DNA of 16,231 bases from CAVDAL01 sp963606965 (GTDB lineage Bacteria > Actinomycetota > Coriobacteriia > Coriobacteriales > QAMH01). Position 1 is the first letter of the stretch. Every line of letters starts with the position of its first letter. The translations under genes were made by a program, and so were the position numbers. The notes below the pieces were generated by a model, which did no database searches, was not told the origin of the DNA, and was given only the letters and a program-made list of their open reading frames with translations. The stretch lies in contig CAVDAL010000100.1 in NCBI GenBank assembly GCA_963606965.1, positions 1 through 16,231 of the forward strand, in the 5' to 3' direction. Below are positions 6,848 to 14,743 of this stretch, piece after piece.

Positions 6848-7824
6848 TTGCTTCCCTTCGTGCGCGGCTTTCCCATCGCTTCGTCTTCCGCGGCATCTTT
6901 ATATCCGTCTTCATAAACGCGATAAACATCAAGTTCATATTGCTTGCGTGCAGTACGCGCCACGCTGTCTAAAATCAAGCCGCATACAAAGAACAGCACT
7001 GCCAAAATTGCACAACCAACAGCTGCAATTGCAAGTGGCACGTGCGTTATAAAGTCAGTCTGCACATATTCAACAATAACAGGAATTCCACAACCCGCAC
7101 ACGCCAGCAAAAACACAAGAGCAATCCAATTGAAAAACCTCATAGGCTTATATTCGCGGAAAAGCGCAGCAATAGTTTTCAACACAAGCAAACCATCTGT
7201 CACAGTTGAAAGCTTTGAAACTGAGCCTTCCGGTCTGTCGCGATATTCAAAAGGAACTTGCGCAATTCTGAAACCCTTGTCCAAGCAATGAATTGTCATT
7301 TCTGTTTCAACTTCAAAGCCGTGGCTAATCACAGGATAAGTTTTTACAAAATTGCGACTAAAAGCCCTGTACCCAGTCATGATATCGTGCATGTCTGCCT
7401 TATACAAATGGTTTATCAAGCCGCGCACCATAGTGTTGCCAAAGCTGTGGAAAAGACGGGTGTTTTCTTCATCATAAGAGCCATTAGTCAATCTGTCACC
7501 AACAACCATGTCGGCTTCATTCGCAATAACCGGCGCAATCATGTCATGCACAGCTGCAGCGTCATAAGTGTCATCACCGTCAACCATCACATAACAATCT
7601 GCCTCGATTTCTCGAAACATCTGCCTTGTGACATTGCCCTTACCCTGCCTGTGTTCATAGCGAACAATTGCACCATGTTCGCGCGCAATTTCATCCGACC
7701 CATCTTTAGAATTGTTGTCATAAACATAGATGTCTGCTTCTGGCAATTCGCGCTTAAAGTCGTCAACAACCTTGCCAATTGTGATGGCTTCGTTATAACA
7801 CGGTATGAGCACTGCTACTTTCAT
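6844..7824 (-). CDS. Family 2 glycosyltransferase with two C-terminal membrane helices (polyprenyl-phosphate type)
   Basis: The 326-residue product begins with a GT2 (GT-A fold) catalytic domain: VLIPCYNE at 5-12, YDNNSKDGS at 35-43 and the metal-binding DGDD at 82-85. GYRAFSR (151-157) and GFEVETEM (169-176) are characteristic of the dolichol-phosphate-mannose synthase / GtrB branch. Two hydrophobic helices follow at about 230-253 and 262-286, then a charged cytoplasmic tail. This layout fits an enzyme that loads a sugar onto a polyprenyl phosphate carrier at the inner membrane face for later export; the exact sugar cannot be told. It is the first gene of the rfb-glf unit, has a strong ribosome site (AAAGGAAA just before the ATG at 7824), and overlaps rfbA by 4 bp. 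Confidence 0.92.
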   Translation of the reverse strand: MKVAVLIPCYNEAITIGKVVDDFKRELPEADIYVYDNNSKDGSDEIAREHGAIVRYEHRQGKGNVTRQMFREIEADCYVMVDGDDTYDAAAVHDMIAPVIANEADMVVGDRLTNGSYDEENTRLFHSFGNTMVRGLINHLYKADMHDIMTGYRAFSRNFVKTYPVISHGFEVETEMTIHCLDKGFRIAQVPFEYRDRPEGSVSKLSTVTDGLLVLKTIAALFREYKPMRFFNWIALVFLLACAGCGIPVIVEYVQTDFITHVPLAIAAVGCAILAVLFFVCGLILDSVARTARKQYELDVYRVYEDGYKDAAEDEAMGKPRTKGSK

Positions 7825-7850
7825 AATTTCCTTTCCTGAATGCGTTTATC

Positions 7851-7881
7851 ATTTTACTGCAATCGACTACCTAATTCACAA
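7851..7881 (-). promoter_or_regulatory. Weak candidate promoter of the GT2-rfbABC-glf operon
   Basis: On the minus strand TTGTGA (7876-7881) is followed after 19 bp by TAAAAT (7851-7856), about 27 bp before the operon's first start codon. Both boxes are imperfect and the spacer is long, so this is tentative. The 104-bp divergent region must carry the operon promoter because no other intergenic space exists upstream. Confidence 0.3.
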
Positions 7882-7913
7882 CAAGTCTTATTCTTATCTA
7901 CAGACCGCACATT

Positions 7914-7919
7914 TATAAT
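7914..7919 (+). promoter_or_regulatory. -10 box giving a probably leaderless phosphoglycerol transferase mRNA
   Basis: A perfect TATAAT ends 9 bases before the ATG at 7929. Transcription would normally begin 6-8 bases after the box, at or within about 3 bases of the start codon. No ribosome-binding sequence lies between. A -35 at 7891-7896 (TTCTTA, 17-bp spacer) is poor. Leaderless mRNAs are common in actinobacteria. Confidence 0.55.
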
Positions 7920-7928
7920 TTCCGCACT

Positions 7929-9632
7929 ATGAACTTGAGACCCACACAAATAATTCTTCGCATAATCGTGAGCTTGGTTTGGTTTTTAACAGCCGCTTTG
8001 CTCGTCATTGCATATTGGGCAAAAAACACTTTTGCAATAGACATCAGCGCCATCATCAACACGCTGACAGGTCCTTTAGCTGGGTCAAGTTCAAGCACAA
8101 CAGTTTCTGGCTTGAAATTTTGCATCCCATGGTTTGTTGTAATTGCTGCAATCATTATTGCTGCAAATATTTTCTTGCGTAAGTTCGAGAAAAATATGGC
8201 GAAGAAGGCAGCCGCAAAAACTGATTGCGCTAAAAAAGACACTCCTGTGAAAGACGCGACCGCCAAAACCAAAAGTAGCAACAAAAAGCTGCACAAACTT
8301 GCAGCCTTTGCAAAGCGCATTGCTTCAAAACTTTTATACAAGCTTAAAAAACCTCATGCGCTGCAACGCACAGCAAGCACTTTGTGCGTCTTCTTTCTTG
8401 TTGGCGTTTTAGTCTATGTCAATTCAAGCTTTCAAATTACGCGATATTTTGCTGAACACAGCCAGCTTGCTGCTTTAGAAGCAAATGCTGCAAGCATCGA
8501 CAATGAAGACGATGGCAGCTTTTATAGCAAAAATTATGTCGACCCTGATGATGTAAAAATCACTTCTTCTAGCAAAAAGAAGAAAAATCTGATTTATATT
8601 TATGTTGAAAGCCTGGAAACTAGCTACATAAATAAAACTAATGGCGGCGCGCAAGACAACACAAATTACATGCCAAAGCTCACCAAGCTTGCAAAGGAAA
8701 ATATTAACTTTTCAAGCACGAGCAAAGTTGGCGGATTTCACACTATAAATGGTGCAACTTGGACGATTGCTGCAATCATGGCGCAAAGCGCTGGCGTACC
8801 TTTTGCCTTGCCAGTTGGCACCAATAACATGGATGAACAAAGCAGCTTTTGCAGCGGACTCACAACACTTGGCGATGTTCTTGAAGACCAAGGATATACA
8901 CAAGAATTTTTGTGCGGAAGCGATTCAACTTTTGCTGGCCGCCAAAAATATTTCAAGCAACATGGCAACTATCAGATTTTTGACCTTTATACCGCGCGAG
9001 CAAAAGGCTACATTCCTGCTGACTATTACGACGGCTGGTGGGGATATGAAGATGAATATCTTTTCGAGATTGCTAAGGATGAAGCCACTCGCCTTTCAAG
9101 TGGCGATGAACCCTTCAACTTAACAATGTTAACTGTTGATCTTCACCATGTTGGCGGCAAGCAATGCAGCAAGTGCGGCAGCAAATATTCAACGAATCTA
9201 GAAAATGTAGTTTCTTGCACAGACACTCAAATTTCTGAATTTATTGATTGGTGTCAGACGCAGGATTGGTATGAAAATACAACGATTGTGATTTCTGGCG
9301 ACCACCCGCGCATGGATACACAACTTGTCGATGGCCTTGAACGTTATGACCGCACGATATATAACTGTTTCATCAACAGCAGCGTTAAGACAAAAAGAGG
9401 AACAAAAAACAGGGAGCTCACAACAGTAGATATGTTCCCCACAACTTTAGTTGCAATGGGTTACAAGATTGAAGGCAACCGCCTTGGCCTAGGCACAAAT
9501 GCATTTTCAAACAAAGAAACACTTGCAGAAAAACATGGCTATGACTGGCTAAACGACCAAGCCGATGTTTCATCGACTTGGTACATCAAAGAATTTGCAC
9601 CCGAACTTATGGGTTTAAGCAAAGAAGAATAA
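7929..9632 (+). CDS. OpgB/LtaS-family phosphoglycerol transferase (alkaline-phosphatase superfamily)
   Basis: Enzymes of this family move glycerol phosphate from phosphatidylglycerol onto a surface glycan outside the membrane. The 567-residue product has three membrane helices (about 10-31, 62-84 and 151-169), with a long Lys/Ala-rich loop at 85-148 that should be cytoplasmic. An extracellular sulfatase-like domain follows from about 215. Visible active-site elements are IYVESLETSY (224-233, Glu228 as metal ligand), GATWTIA (275-281, Thr277 as likely nucleophile), DLHH (404-407) and SGDHP (456-460, Asp458 and His459 as metal ligands). The ESLE and WTIA segments resemble E. coli OpgB more than Bacillus LtaS, and there are fewer helices than the usual four or five. 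Next to dTDP-rhamnose and galactofuranose genes, it may decorate that polymer, as GacH does in streptococci; this role is inference. There is no ribosome site, and the mRNA is probably leaderless. Confidence 0.9.
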   Translation: MNLRPTQIILRIIVSLVWFLTAALLVIAYWAKNTFAIDISAIINTLTGPLAGSSSSTTVSGLKFCIPWFVVIAAIIIAANIFLRKFEKNMAKKAAAKTDCAKKDTPVKDATAKTKSSNKKLHKLAAFAKRIASKLLYKLKKPHALQRTASTLCVFFLVGVLVYVNSSFQITRYFAEHSQLAALEANAASIDNEDDGSFYSKNYVDPDDVKITSSSKKKKNLIYIYVESLETSYINKTNGGAQDNTNYMPKLTKLAKENINFSSTSKVGGFHTINGATWTIAAIMAQSAGVPFALPVGTNNMDEQSSFCSGLTTLGDVLEDQGYTQEFLCGSDSTFAGRQKYFKQHGNYQIFDLYTARAKGYIPADYYDGWWGYEDEYLFEIAKDEATRLSSGDEPFNLTMLTVDLHHVGGKQCSKCGSKYSTNLENVVSCTDTQISEFIDWCQTQDWYENTTIVISGDHPRMDTQLVDGLERYDRTIYNCFINSSVKTKRGTKNRELTTVDMFPTTLVAMGYKIEGNRLGLGTNAFSNKETLAEKHGYDWLNDQADVSSTWYIKEFAPELMGLSKEE

Positions 9633-9639
9633 TTTACTC

Positions 9640-10842
9640 TTACTTTTTCTTCTTTTTTGGAAGCTTTAAATTTGTAAGAGTTTGGCTTGTCTTTGCATTT
9701 TTGTCTTTAATCTTTTCCCCACGATCTTGGAAGAGCGCGCCATCTTTTGTATAGAGCTTCTTACCAGTGCGCGCCTCGAAGTAGCTAACAAAAATACTTT
9801 GAATAGCTGCAGCAACAGGAATTGCAGCAAACATGCCAATAGCGCCAGCCAAGCCAGAGCCAATAAGCAAAGCAATTAAAATAATTGCTGGATGAACATT
9901 TACAGTTTCCTTCATCAAACGCGGAGAAACTAAATTGCCAATCAAGTTCGCTAAAACAATGAATACGACCAAAGAAATTATGCAAGTCCAAGGTGAAACT
10001 GTTAAAGCAATAACACCAATAACAACACCTGCAATAATGTGACCTAAATATGGAATGATATATGTCACACCGCAGATGATGCCCAATGTTGTGGAATATG
10101 GAACACCGCAAATCCACAAGGCAACGCCAGAAACAATGCCAGAAATTATTGCGCAAATAATTGTTGATTTTGCCCAGCCATAAATTGCTTTGCCGAAAGA
10201 TTGCGTAATGACGTCGATGTGTCCTTGATGTTCTTCACTGAAAAGATTGCGAAGTTCCACAGACATCTTTGGCAAGTCAATCAAAATCCAATAAGCAGCA
10301 ATCAATGCGATAAGCACTGTAACAATGCCGCTGCCAACACTTGTAACACCGCCCCAAATGCCTGTTGCAAGAGACGTTAAGATTGTGCCAGCGCGAGTGG
10401 AAAACCAATCTTGCGCTTTATCTGCTGCAGAAGCAAGCATTTCGCTTGAAATTGGCAAGTTTGGATCATTCAAATATGAATAGGCAAAATTTTCCAAGCT
10501 TTCAGCATATTTTGGCAATTCTTCTATGAAAGAAGAAATCTGCGAAATAATGGATGGCGTCATCAAAGCAATGCCGCCCAAAATTATTATAAGTGCTCCA
10601 AGCAGAGCAATTGCTGCACCAAGAGGACGTTTTACTTTGTGCTCTTCTAATCTATCGACAATTCCATGGAGCAAAAATACTGTCAGTGCAGTCACAACAA
10701 TTGCTACAACTGCTTCACTCAAAATTCCACAAAGCTTTAAAATTGCGAGCAGAATAATTACTGCACCGATGACTGTCCACACTTTGAAAGCACGCGTTTT
10801 CCACTTATTCAAATCTTGTGCTTTTTGATTTTCTTGTTCCAT
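9640..10842 (-). CDS. AI-2E family membrane transporter/permease-like protein
   Basis: The 400-residue product is a multi-span membrane protein of the AI-2E transporter family (PF01594), whose members include TqsA, YdiK-like proteins and sodium/proton antiporter-like proteins; the substrate cannot be deduced. Hydrophobic segments cover about residues 20-38, 42-60, 74-96, 160-190, 220-245, then a block of closely packed helices to about 360. Family landmarks are YIIPYLGHIIAG, NLIGNLVSPRLM and VHPAIILIALLIG, followed by AAIPVAAAI. The C-terminal tail is strongly basic and ends in five lysines. The ATG at 10842 has GAGG 5 nt upstream. The gene lies only 37 bp downstream of tRNA-Ser on the same strand, so it may be read from the tRNA promoter. 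It converges on the phosphoglycerol transferase gene with a 7-bp gap. Confidence 0.92.
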   Translation of the reverse strand: MEQENQKAQDLNKWKTRAFKVWTVIGAVIILLAILKLCGILSEAVVAIVVTALTVFLLHGIVDRLEEHKVKRPLGAAIALLGALIIILGGIALMTPSIISQISSFIEELPKYAESLENFAYSYLNDPNLPISSEMLASAADKAQDWFSTRAGTILTSLATGIWGGVTSVGSGIVTVLIALIAAYWILIDLPKMSVELRNLFSEEHQGHIDVITQSFGKAIYGWAKSTIICAIISGIVSGVALWICGVPYSTTLGIICGVTYIIPYLGHIIAGVVIGVIALTVSPWTCIISLVVFIVLANLIGNLVSPRLMKETVNVHPAIILIALLIGSGLAGAIGMFAAIPVAAAIQSIFVSYFEARTGKKLYTKDGALFQDRGEKIKDKNAKTSQTLTNLKLPKKKKK

Positions 10843-10879
10843 AACATCCTCTTAAAAATAGAAGAATAATGATAATCTC

Positions 10880-10969
10880 TGGCGGAGGAGGGGGGATTCG
10901 AACCCCCGAGCCCCTTGCAGGACCAACGGTTTTCGAGACCGCCGCATTCAACCACTCTGCCACCCCTCC
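10880..10969 (-). tRNA. serU: tRNA-Ser(CGA), class II, CCA encoded
   Basis: On the minus strand a 7-bp acceptor stem (GGAGGGG with CTCCTCC, one G-U pair) encloses a standard D arm. The anticodon loop CTCGAAA gives anticodon CGA (template 10933-10935) and decodes UCG serine codons. A long variable arm, typical of serine tRNAs, precedes a T arm with the GTTCGAA core and 5-bp GC stem. Discriminator G is followed by an encoded CCA at 10880-10882. Total 90 nt. The symbol is tentative because naming differs among species. Confidence 0.97.
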
Positions 10970-10991
10970 GCGGGTTTATGGTTGGTGTTAA

Positions 10992-10997
10992 ATTATA
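10992..10997 (-). promoter_or_regulatory. -10 box of the tRNA-Ser promoter
   Basis: The minus strand reads TATAAT here, 22 bases before the mature tRNA 5' end, leaving a leader of roughly 15 nt for RNase P to remove. No good -35 hexamer lies 16-18 bp further upstream. Confidence 0.5.
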
Positions 10998-11074
10998 GCC
11001 CAGACACTACCTTGACTGCGCTATCAAAAGCAATAAATGTTTGCGCGAACAAATTATTAAAGGTTTGACGGCGC

Positions 11075-13996
11075 TTATCTTTTGCCTTTGCTTATGAGCT
11101 CTGCAATTCCATCTATTGGCACATTCGTAATATTATTACTTGGCATTGCATTCAAGAAGAACCGGCCATAATTTTTTGTTGTCAGCCGCGCGTCAGCCAA
11201 AACAAGATATCCACTGTCATTTTCACTTCGAATAAGCCTGCCAGCTGCTTGCTTTAAATCCATAACAGCTTCTGGCAGGGAATATTTCATCCAAGCTTGG
11301 CGCCCTTCCCGCTCGCTGCGCTCACATGAAAGCGGCTCGTCAGGACGGCCAAATGGAATTTTTGTAATCACAACACAGCGCAAAGTGTCACCTGGTGCAT
11401 CGAAGCCTTCCCAAAAAGAACGAAGTGCAAAAATTGAAAGCTCTTTGTCTTCAATAAAAGAGTCCCGCAGATGTTTGATATTTGTTCCGCGAGTTTGGGC
11501 TTTCAATTCAAGCCCGCGTTCTGCAAGGTTTGGCTTCAAAATCCTATACAGCTGCTCCATGTGCGAGCGGTTTGTAAATAGCGTCAAAACCGACCCACCC
11601 ATTGCCGTATGAACCTCAAAAAGCAAATCTTCTAGCGCGCCCAAATATTCATAATCATTTGGCTCTGGCATGTCGGACGGCAAAATAATTTTCATATTTT
11701 TGTCGAAGTCATAACTTGAATTAAGCTGCAATTCTTCAAGTTTGTCTTCTTTTTGAACATAATCAAGACCAACGCTGTGTTTGAAATATTTAAACGGGTC
11801 ACTGCTGTCGCCTGTTGAAAGTGTCGCCGAAGTAAAAATTACGCTGTTCATAACAGGATAAAACATATAGCTCAGCTTTGTGCCAATATCTATTTTTTGA
11901 GCAAAGAGCTTTTCAGTCGCTTTGTCGCTATTCCTATTAATTTCTGCAGAATAAACATATGACTTATCATCGCCGCTCAAAATTAATTCAAGCGCACAAG
12001 CCATACCTTGAAATGCGCACATAATTCCAGTCAAACTAGCACGCTGAACAGCCAATTCTTCAAACTGTTCCGCCATGGAAATAAGGTCGCGCATTCGAGT
12101 GATAATACTGCTTAAAGCATCTAGCAATTCATGCCCAGGCTCTTGAATTAAGCGAAATTCTTTCTCTTGGCGCGTTTTGTTACTAATCCAAAGAGTGACC
12201 CAATCATAACTGCCAGCTTTGTCCGCCAAAACGTGCAAGTCTTTCACAAGAGTAAAAAATGCTTCAGACAAAGTTTGCACCTTCACGCATTGGCATTCAA
12301 TGTCTGCTAACACGCCATAAAGCATGTCGCCGCCTTCAAGATTTGCGGCCTTCTTTTGAATTGCTTTGATAACTCCAGAACGCGAGCCGCTCAACTGGTT
12401 TATCTGTACCTGCAAGTCTATCGCGCTTATTCCTTCACTGAACTGCGACCGCGCTTCAGTTTCAGCCGCATGCGCCTCATCCACAATCCAATTTTGAATT
12501 AGAGGCAACAAGCCTTTGCCAAAATCTGAAGCCTTGGCTTCTGCATCGCGGAAAAGCAAAGAATGATTTGTTACAACAATATTTGCATGCTGCGCCTGCG
12601 TGCGAGCACCTCGCACAAAACATGTCCCACTGAAAGGGCACTTATTTTTCAAGCAATCATTACTATTTGCTTCAACTGCATATCGCGGCAAGTGCGGCCA
12701 GAAAATATTTAAAGCATCAAAGTCGCCCCAGTTCACTCGCGCAACATATGAAATTAGCATCGCTAAAAGCTCGATTATAGGAACATCAAGCTCCCGTTCC
12801 GAACGTGCAAAATTTGAAATCTTCCTTAAACATGGATAGTGATTATAACCTTTTAATGCAACATAATTAAGCCCGCCGCACGCTTTGCTAAGACGCGGCA
12901 ATTCACTATAAATTAACTGGTCTAGCAGGGCATTTGTTTTTGTCGCAATGCCAATTGTTATATCATTTTGCAACGACACTAACGCTGCTGGTAACAAATA
13001 TGCCATAGACTTGCCAACGCCTGTGCCAGCTTCTATAACGCGGCACGTTCCATCGCGCAAAGCATGCGCAACTTGCAGCGCCATTTCCACTTGTTCACTG
13101 CGCTGTTCATATGCCGGATACATCTTCCCCGCCAAACCTTCTTTGGTAAAGGCTTGTTTGATTTCTTCATCTGTTGGGAAGTTTGGCAAAGTTTCTTCAT
13201 CTTCTTTTGCCGGACGAATTCTAACGCGTTCCCGCCTTATACGTCGCAAATCAAAATCAACCTTTTTTGAGCCTTGCACTTGCTGGAAAAATTTGCGCAA
13301 ATTCCAATCTGTCTCTGGGCTAATCTCTGCAATTGCACCAGCCATCCCTGCAGGCAAATTATGAATCGCGGCAATTATAATGCGCCATAAGCCAGCTAAA
13401 GCTTCAACATCATCAATAGCAGAATGGGTTGGCTTATGAAGCGCAAAAGCCTGTGCCAAATCGCGCAACCTGTGCGCTTTAAAGTGCGGAAATACAATCC
13501 TTGAAAGCGCTAAAGTGTCAATCCACTCCCCCGTGATATTGCCAGCGCTATCTTGACGCATAACAATCTCTTTATCGAATGGCGCATTATGAGCTACAAG
13601 ATCGCAGCCATCAACAAAAGCAGCAAACTGCTCCACAGCCAAACTTGGGTCAGGCGCACCTTTCACATCTTCGTCACTAATGCCTGTGAGCTCTGTAATT
13701 TCTTCCGGAATAGCAATTCCTGGGTCAACAAAAGTTTGAAATTCCGCTAACTTTTCTTTGCCGCGCATCTTCACAGCAGCAATTTGAATCAGCGAATCAA
13801 CAGACGGCTTTGCGCCCGTCGCTTCTGTGTCGCAAATAACAATTTCATCTTCAAAAAGCATGAAGTCATCATTTGCAGCTTCAGCCATTTGCGCATACCA
13901 TTCCCTGACGTCAGGGTCTGTGCCTTCCGACAAAAGCATGTTCAAAGTTTCATGCACATCTGGCTCAATTGTAGAATTTTCATCCATGTTATTCAT
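11075..13996 (-). CDS. dinG: DinG-family helicase with N-terminal DEDDh exonuclease domain
   Basis: The 973-residue product joins a DnaQ-like 3'-5' exonuclease to an XPD/DinG-type superfamily 2 DNA helicase. Exonuclease motifs are CDTEATG (Asp56, Glu58), HNAPFD (136-141) and HSAIDD (191-196, the DEDDh His and last Asp). A linker rich in Arg and Lys (about 244-265) leads to the helicase, with Walker A EAGTGVGKS at 322-330, DEAH at 506-509 and motif VI QAAGRLIRS near the C-terminus. Four cysteines (389, 448, 453, 459) have the spacing of an iron-sulfur cluster, present in E. coli DinG but absent from some Firmicute exonuclease fusions. The likely role is repair of replication or R-loop intermediates. 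The first ATG lacks a strong ribosome site; an in-frame ATG three codons later (13987) is an alternative. It is transcribed divergently from the next gene. Confidence 0.95.
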   Translation of the reverse strand: MNNMDENSTIEPDVHETLNMLLSEGTDPDVREWYAQMAEAANDDFMLFEDEIVICDTEATGAKPSVDSLIQIAAVKMRGKEKLAEFQTFVDPGIAIPEEITELTGISDEDVKGAPDPSLAVEQFAAFVDGCDLVAHNAPFDKEIVMRQDSAGNITGEWIDTLALSRIVFPHFKAHRLRDLAQAFALHKPTHSAIDDVEALAGLWRIIIAAIHNLPAGMAGAIAEISPETDWNLRKFFQQVQGSKKVDFDLRRIRRERVRIRPAKEDEETLPNFPTDEEIKQAFTKEGLAGKMYPAYEQRSEQVEMALQVAHALRDGTCRVIEAGTGVGKSMAYLLPAALVSLQNDITIGIATKTNALLDQLIYSELPRLSKACGGLNYVALKGYNHYPCLRKISNFARSERELDVPIIELLAMLISYVARVNWGDFDALNIFWPHLPRYAVEANSNDCLKNKCPFSGTCFVRGARTQAQHANIVVTNHSLLFRDAEAKASDFGKGLLPLIQNWIVDEAHAAETEARSQFSEGISAIDLQVQINQLSGSRSGVIKAIQKKAANLEGGDMLYGVLADIECQCVKVQTLSEAFFTLVKDLHVLADKAGSYDWVTLWISNKTRQEKEFRLIQEPGHELLDALSSIITRMRDLISMAEQFEELAVQRASLTGIMCAFQGMACALELILSGDDKSYVYSAEINRNSDKATEKLFAQKIDIGTKLSYMFYPVMNSVIFTSATLSTGDSSDPFKYFKHSVGLDYVQKEDKLEELQLNSSYDFDKNMKIILPSDMPEPNDYEYLGALEDLLFEVHTAMGGSVLTLFTNRSHMEQLYRILKPNLAERGLELKAQTRGTNIKHLRDSFIEDKELSIFALRSFWEGFDAPGDTLRCVVITKIPFGRPDEPLSCERSEREGRQAWMKYSLPEAVMDLKQAAGRLIRSENDSGYLVLADARLTTKNYGRFFLNAMPSNNITNVPIDGIAELISKGKR

Positions 13997-14014
13997 GGAA
14001 TTCAGATTACCACG

Positions 14015-14045
14015 TTGCTGTGATAAATTGTTGTGAAGGTATAAT
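14015..14045 (+). promoter_or_regulatory. Candidate promoter of the tail-anchored protein / radical SAM operon
   Basis: TATAAT at 14040-14045 lies 42 bp before the ATG at 14088. TTGCTG at 14015-14020 is a possible -35 with a long 19-bp spacer. The -10 box is strong and the -35 weak. The site lies in the 91-bp region shared with the divergent dinG gene. Confidence 0.5.
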
Positions 14046-14087
14046 TTGAAACCGTAACAAACTTAAAAGATTGTCGATGGAGCCAAA

Positions 14088-14741
14088 ATGTCAACTGCAA
14101 AAAATTGTTTTTTTGGAACTTATTGCCGGCTTGACCTTACGAGCGAAGGCATCACTGCCAAACCACATGGTGACACTATTGTTGTTGGGCAAGAAATTAA
14201 ACTCGAGTTTGAATCTTATGTTAATGAACGCGGAAAAGATACAATGCGAGTCGCTGTGAAAAATCTTGGCGATGACTTACTTGGCTTTTTGCCTGCACGC
14301 GAAGCTCATCGCGCTTTCACTTGCCACAACGACGGATGGGTTTGCAAGGTTGCACCATCGGCAGTTGGATTTAAAGAATCAAATCGCACTTTTTGGGCAG
14401 AGGTTGCTATTTTTTGCTATGCACAAGACCAAACAAAAATTTTTGATGCACTATTTGACAAGGTGATTCACCGTATGGCAGATGGCGAACGCCCATCGCT
14501 TAATCTTTCTGAAAATACAATTTCGCGCTTGTTAGATGGTGAAGATATTGATCATGAAATGAAGCCAACAAAAGCGCCAAAGCTCCCAAAAGGCGAAGCA
14601 TATTACAAGACAAAGCAAACACAATCTGAAAAAATGATTTTAGCTGCGTCCAAGCGCAACAAAGGTTGCTATGTTGGCGCTGCTGCCGTATTTGTTATTA
14701 TTATCGCGATCATAGTATTCATAGTATTAAAGGTTATTTAA
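14088..14741 (+). CDS. Tail-anchored protein of unknown function with a possible HIRAN-like N-terminal domain
   Basis: I do not recognise a firm family for this 217-residue protein. The start is supported by GGAG 5 nt upstream of the ATG. Residues 1-125 form a compact, mostly beta-rich region with alternating hydrophobic residues. Its segment LLGFLPAREAHRAF (64-77) resembles the HIRAN domain pattern of iGYlpr followed by a small helix, but the match is weak. Residues 145-190 are charged, with many lysines and prolines, probably flexible. Residues about 195-217 form a single hydrophobic helix at the extreme C-terminus, preceded by KRNKGC, so the bulk should face the cytoplasm, anchored by its tail. 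Only 2 bp separate its stop from the radical SAM gene, which suggests co-expression. Confidence 0.8.
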   Translation: MSTAKNCFFGTYCRLDLTSEGITAKPHGDTIVVGQEIKLEFESYVNERGKDTMRVAVKNLGDDLLGFLPAREAHRAFTCHNDGWVCKVAPSAVGFKESNRTFWAEVAIFCYAQDQTKIFDALFDKVIHRMADGERPSLNLSENTISRLLDGEDIDHEMKPTKAPKLPKGEAYYKTKQTQSEKMILAASKRNKGCYVGAAAVFVIIIAIIVFIVLKVI

Positions 14742-14743
14742 TA

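Noticed and set aside
7258..7839. 193-codon plus-strand open frame opposite the GT2 gene
   Set aside because: The GT2 gene on the minus strand has clear catalytic motifs and ribosome site; this frame is its antisense shadow.
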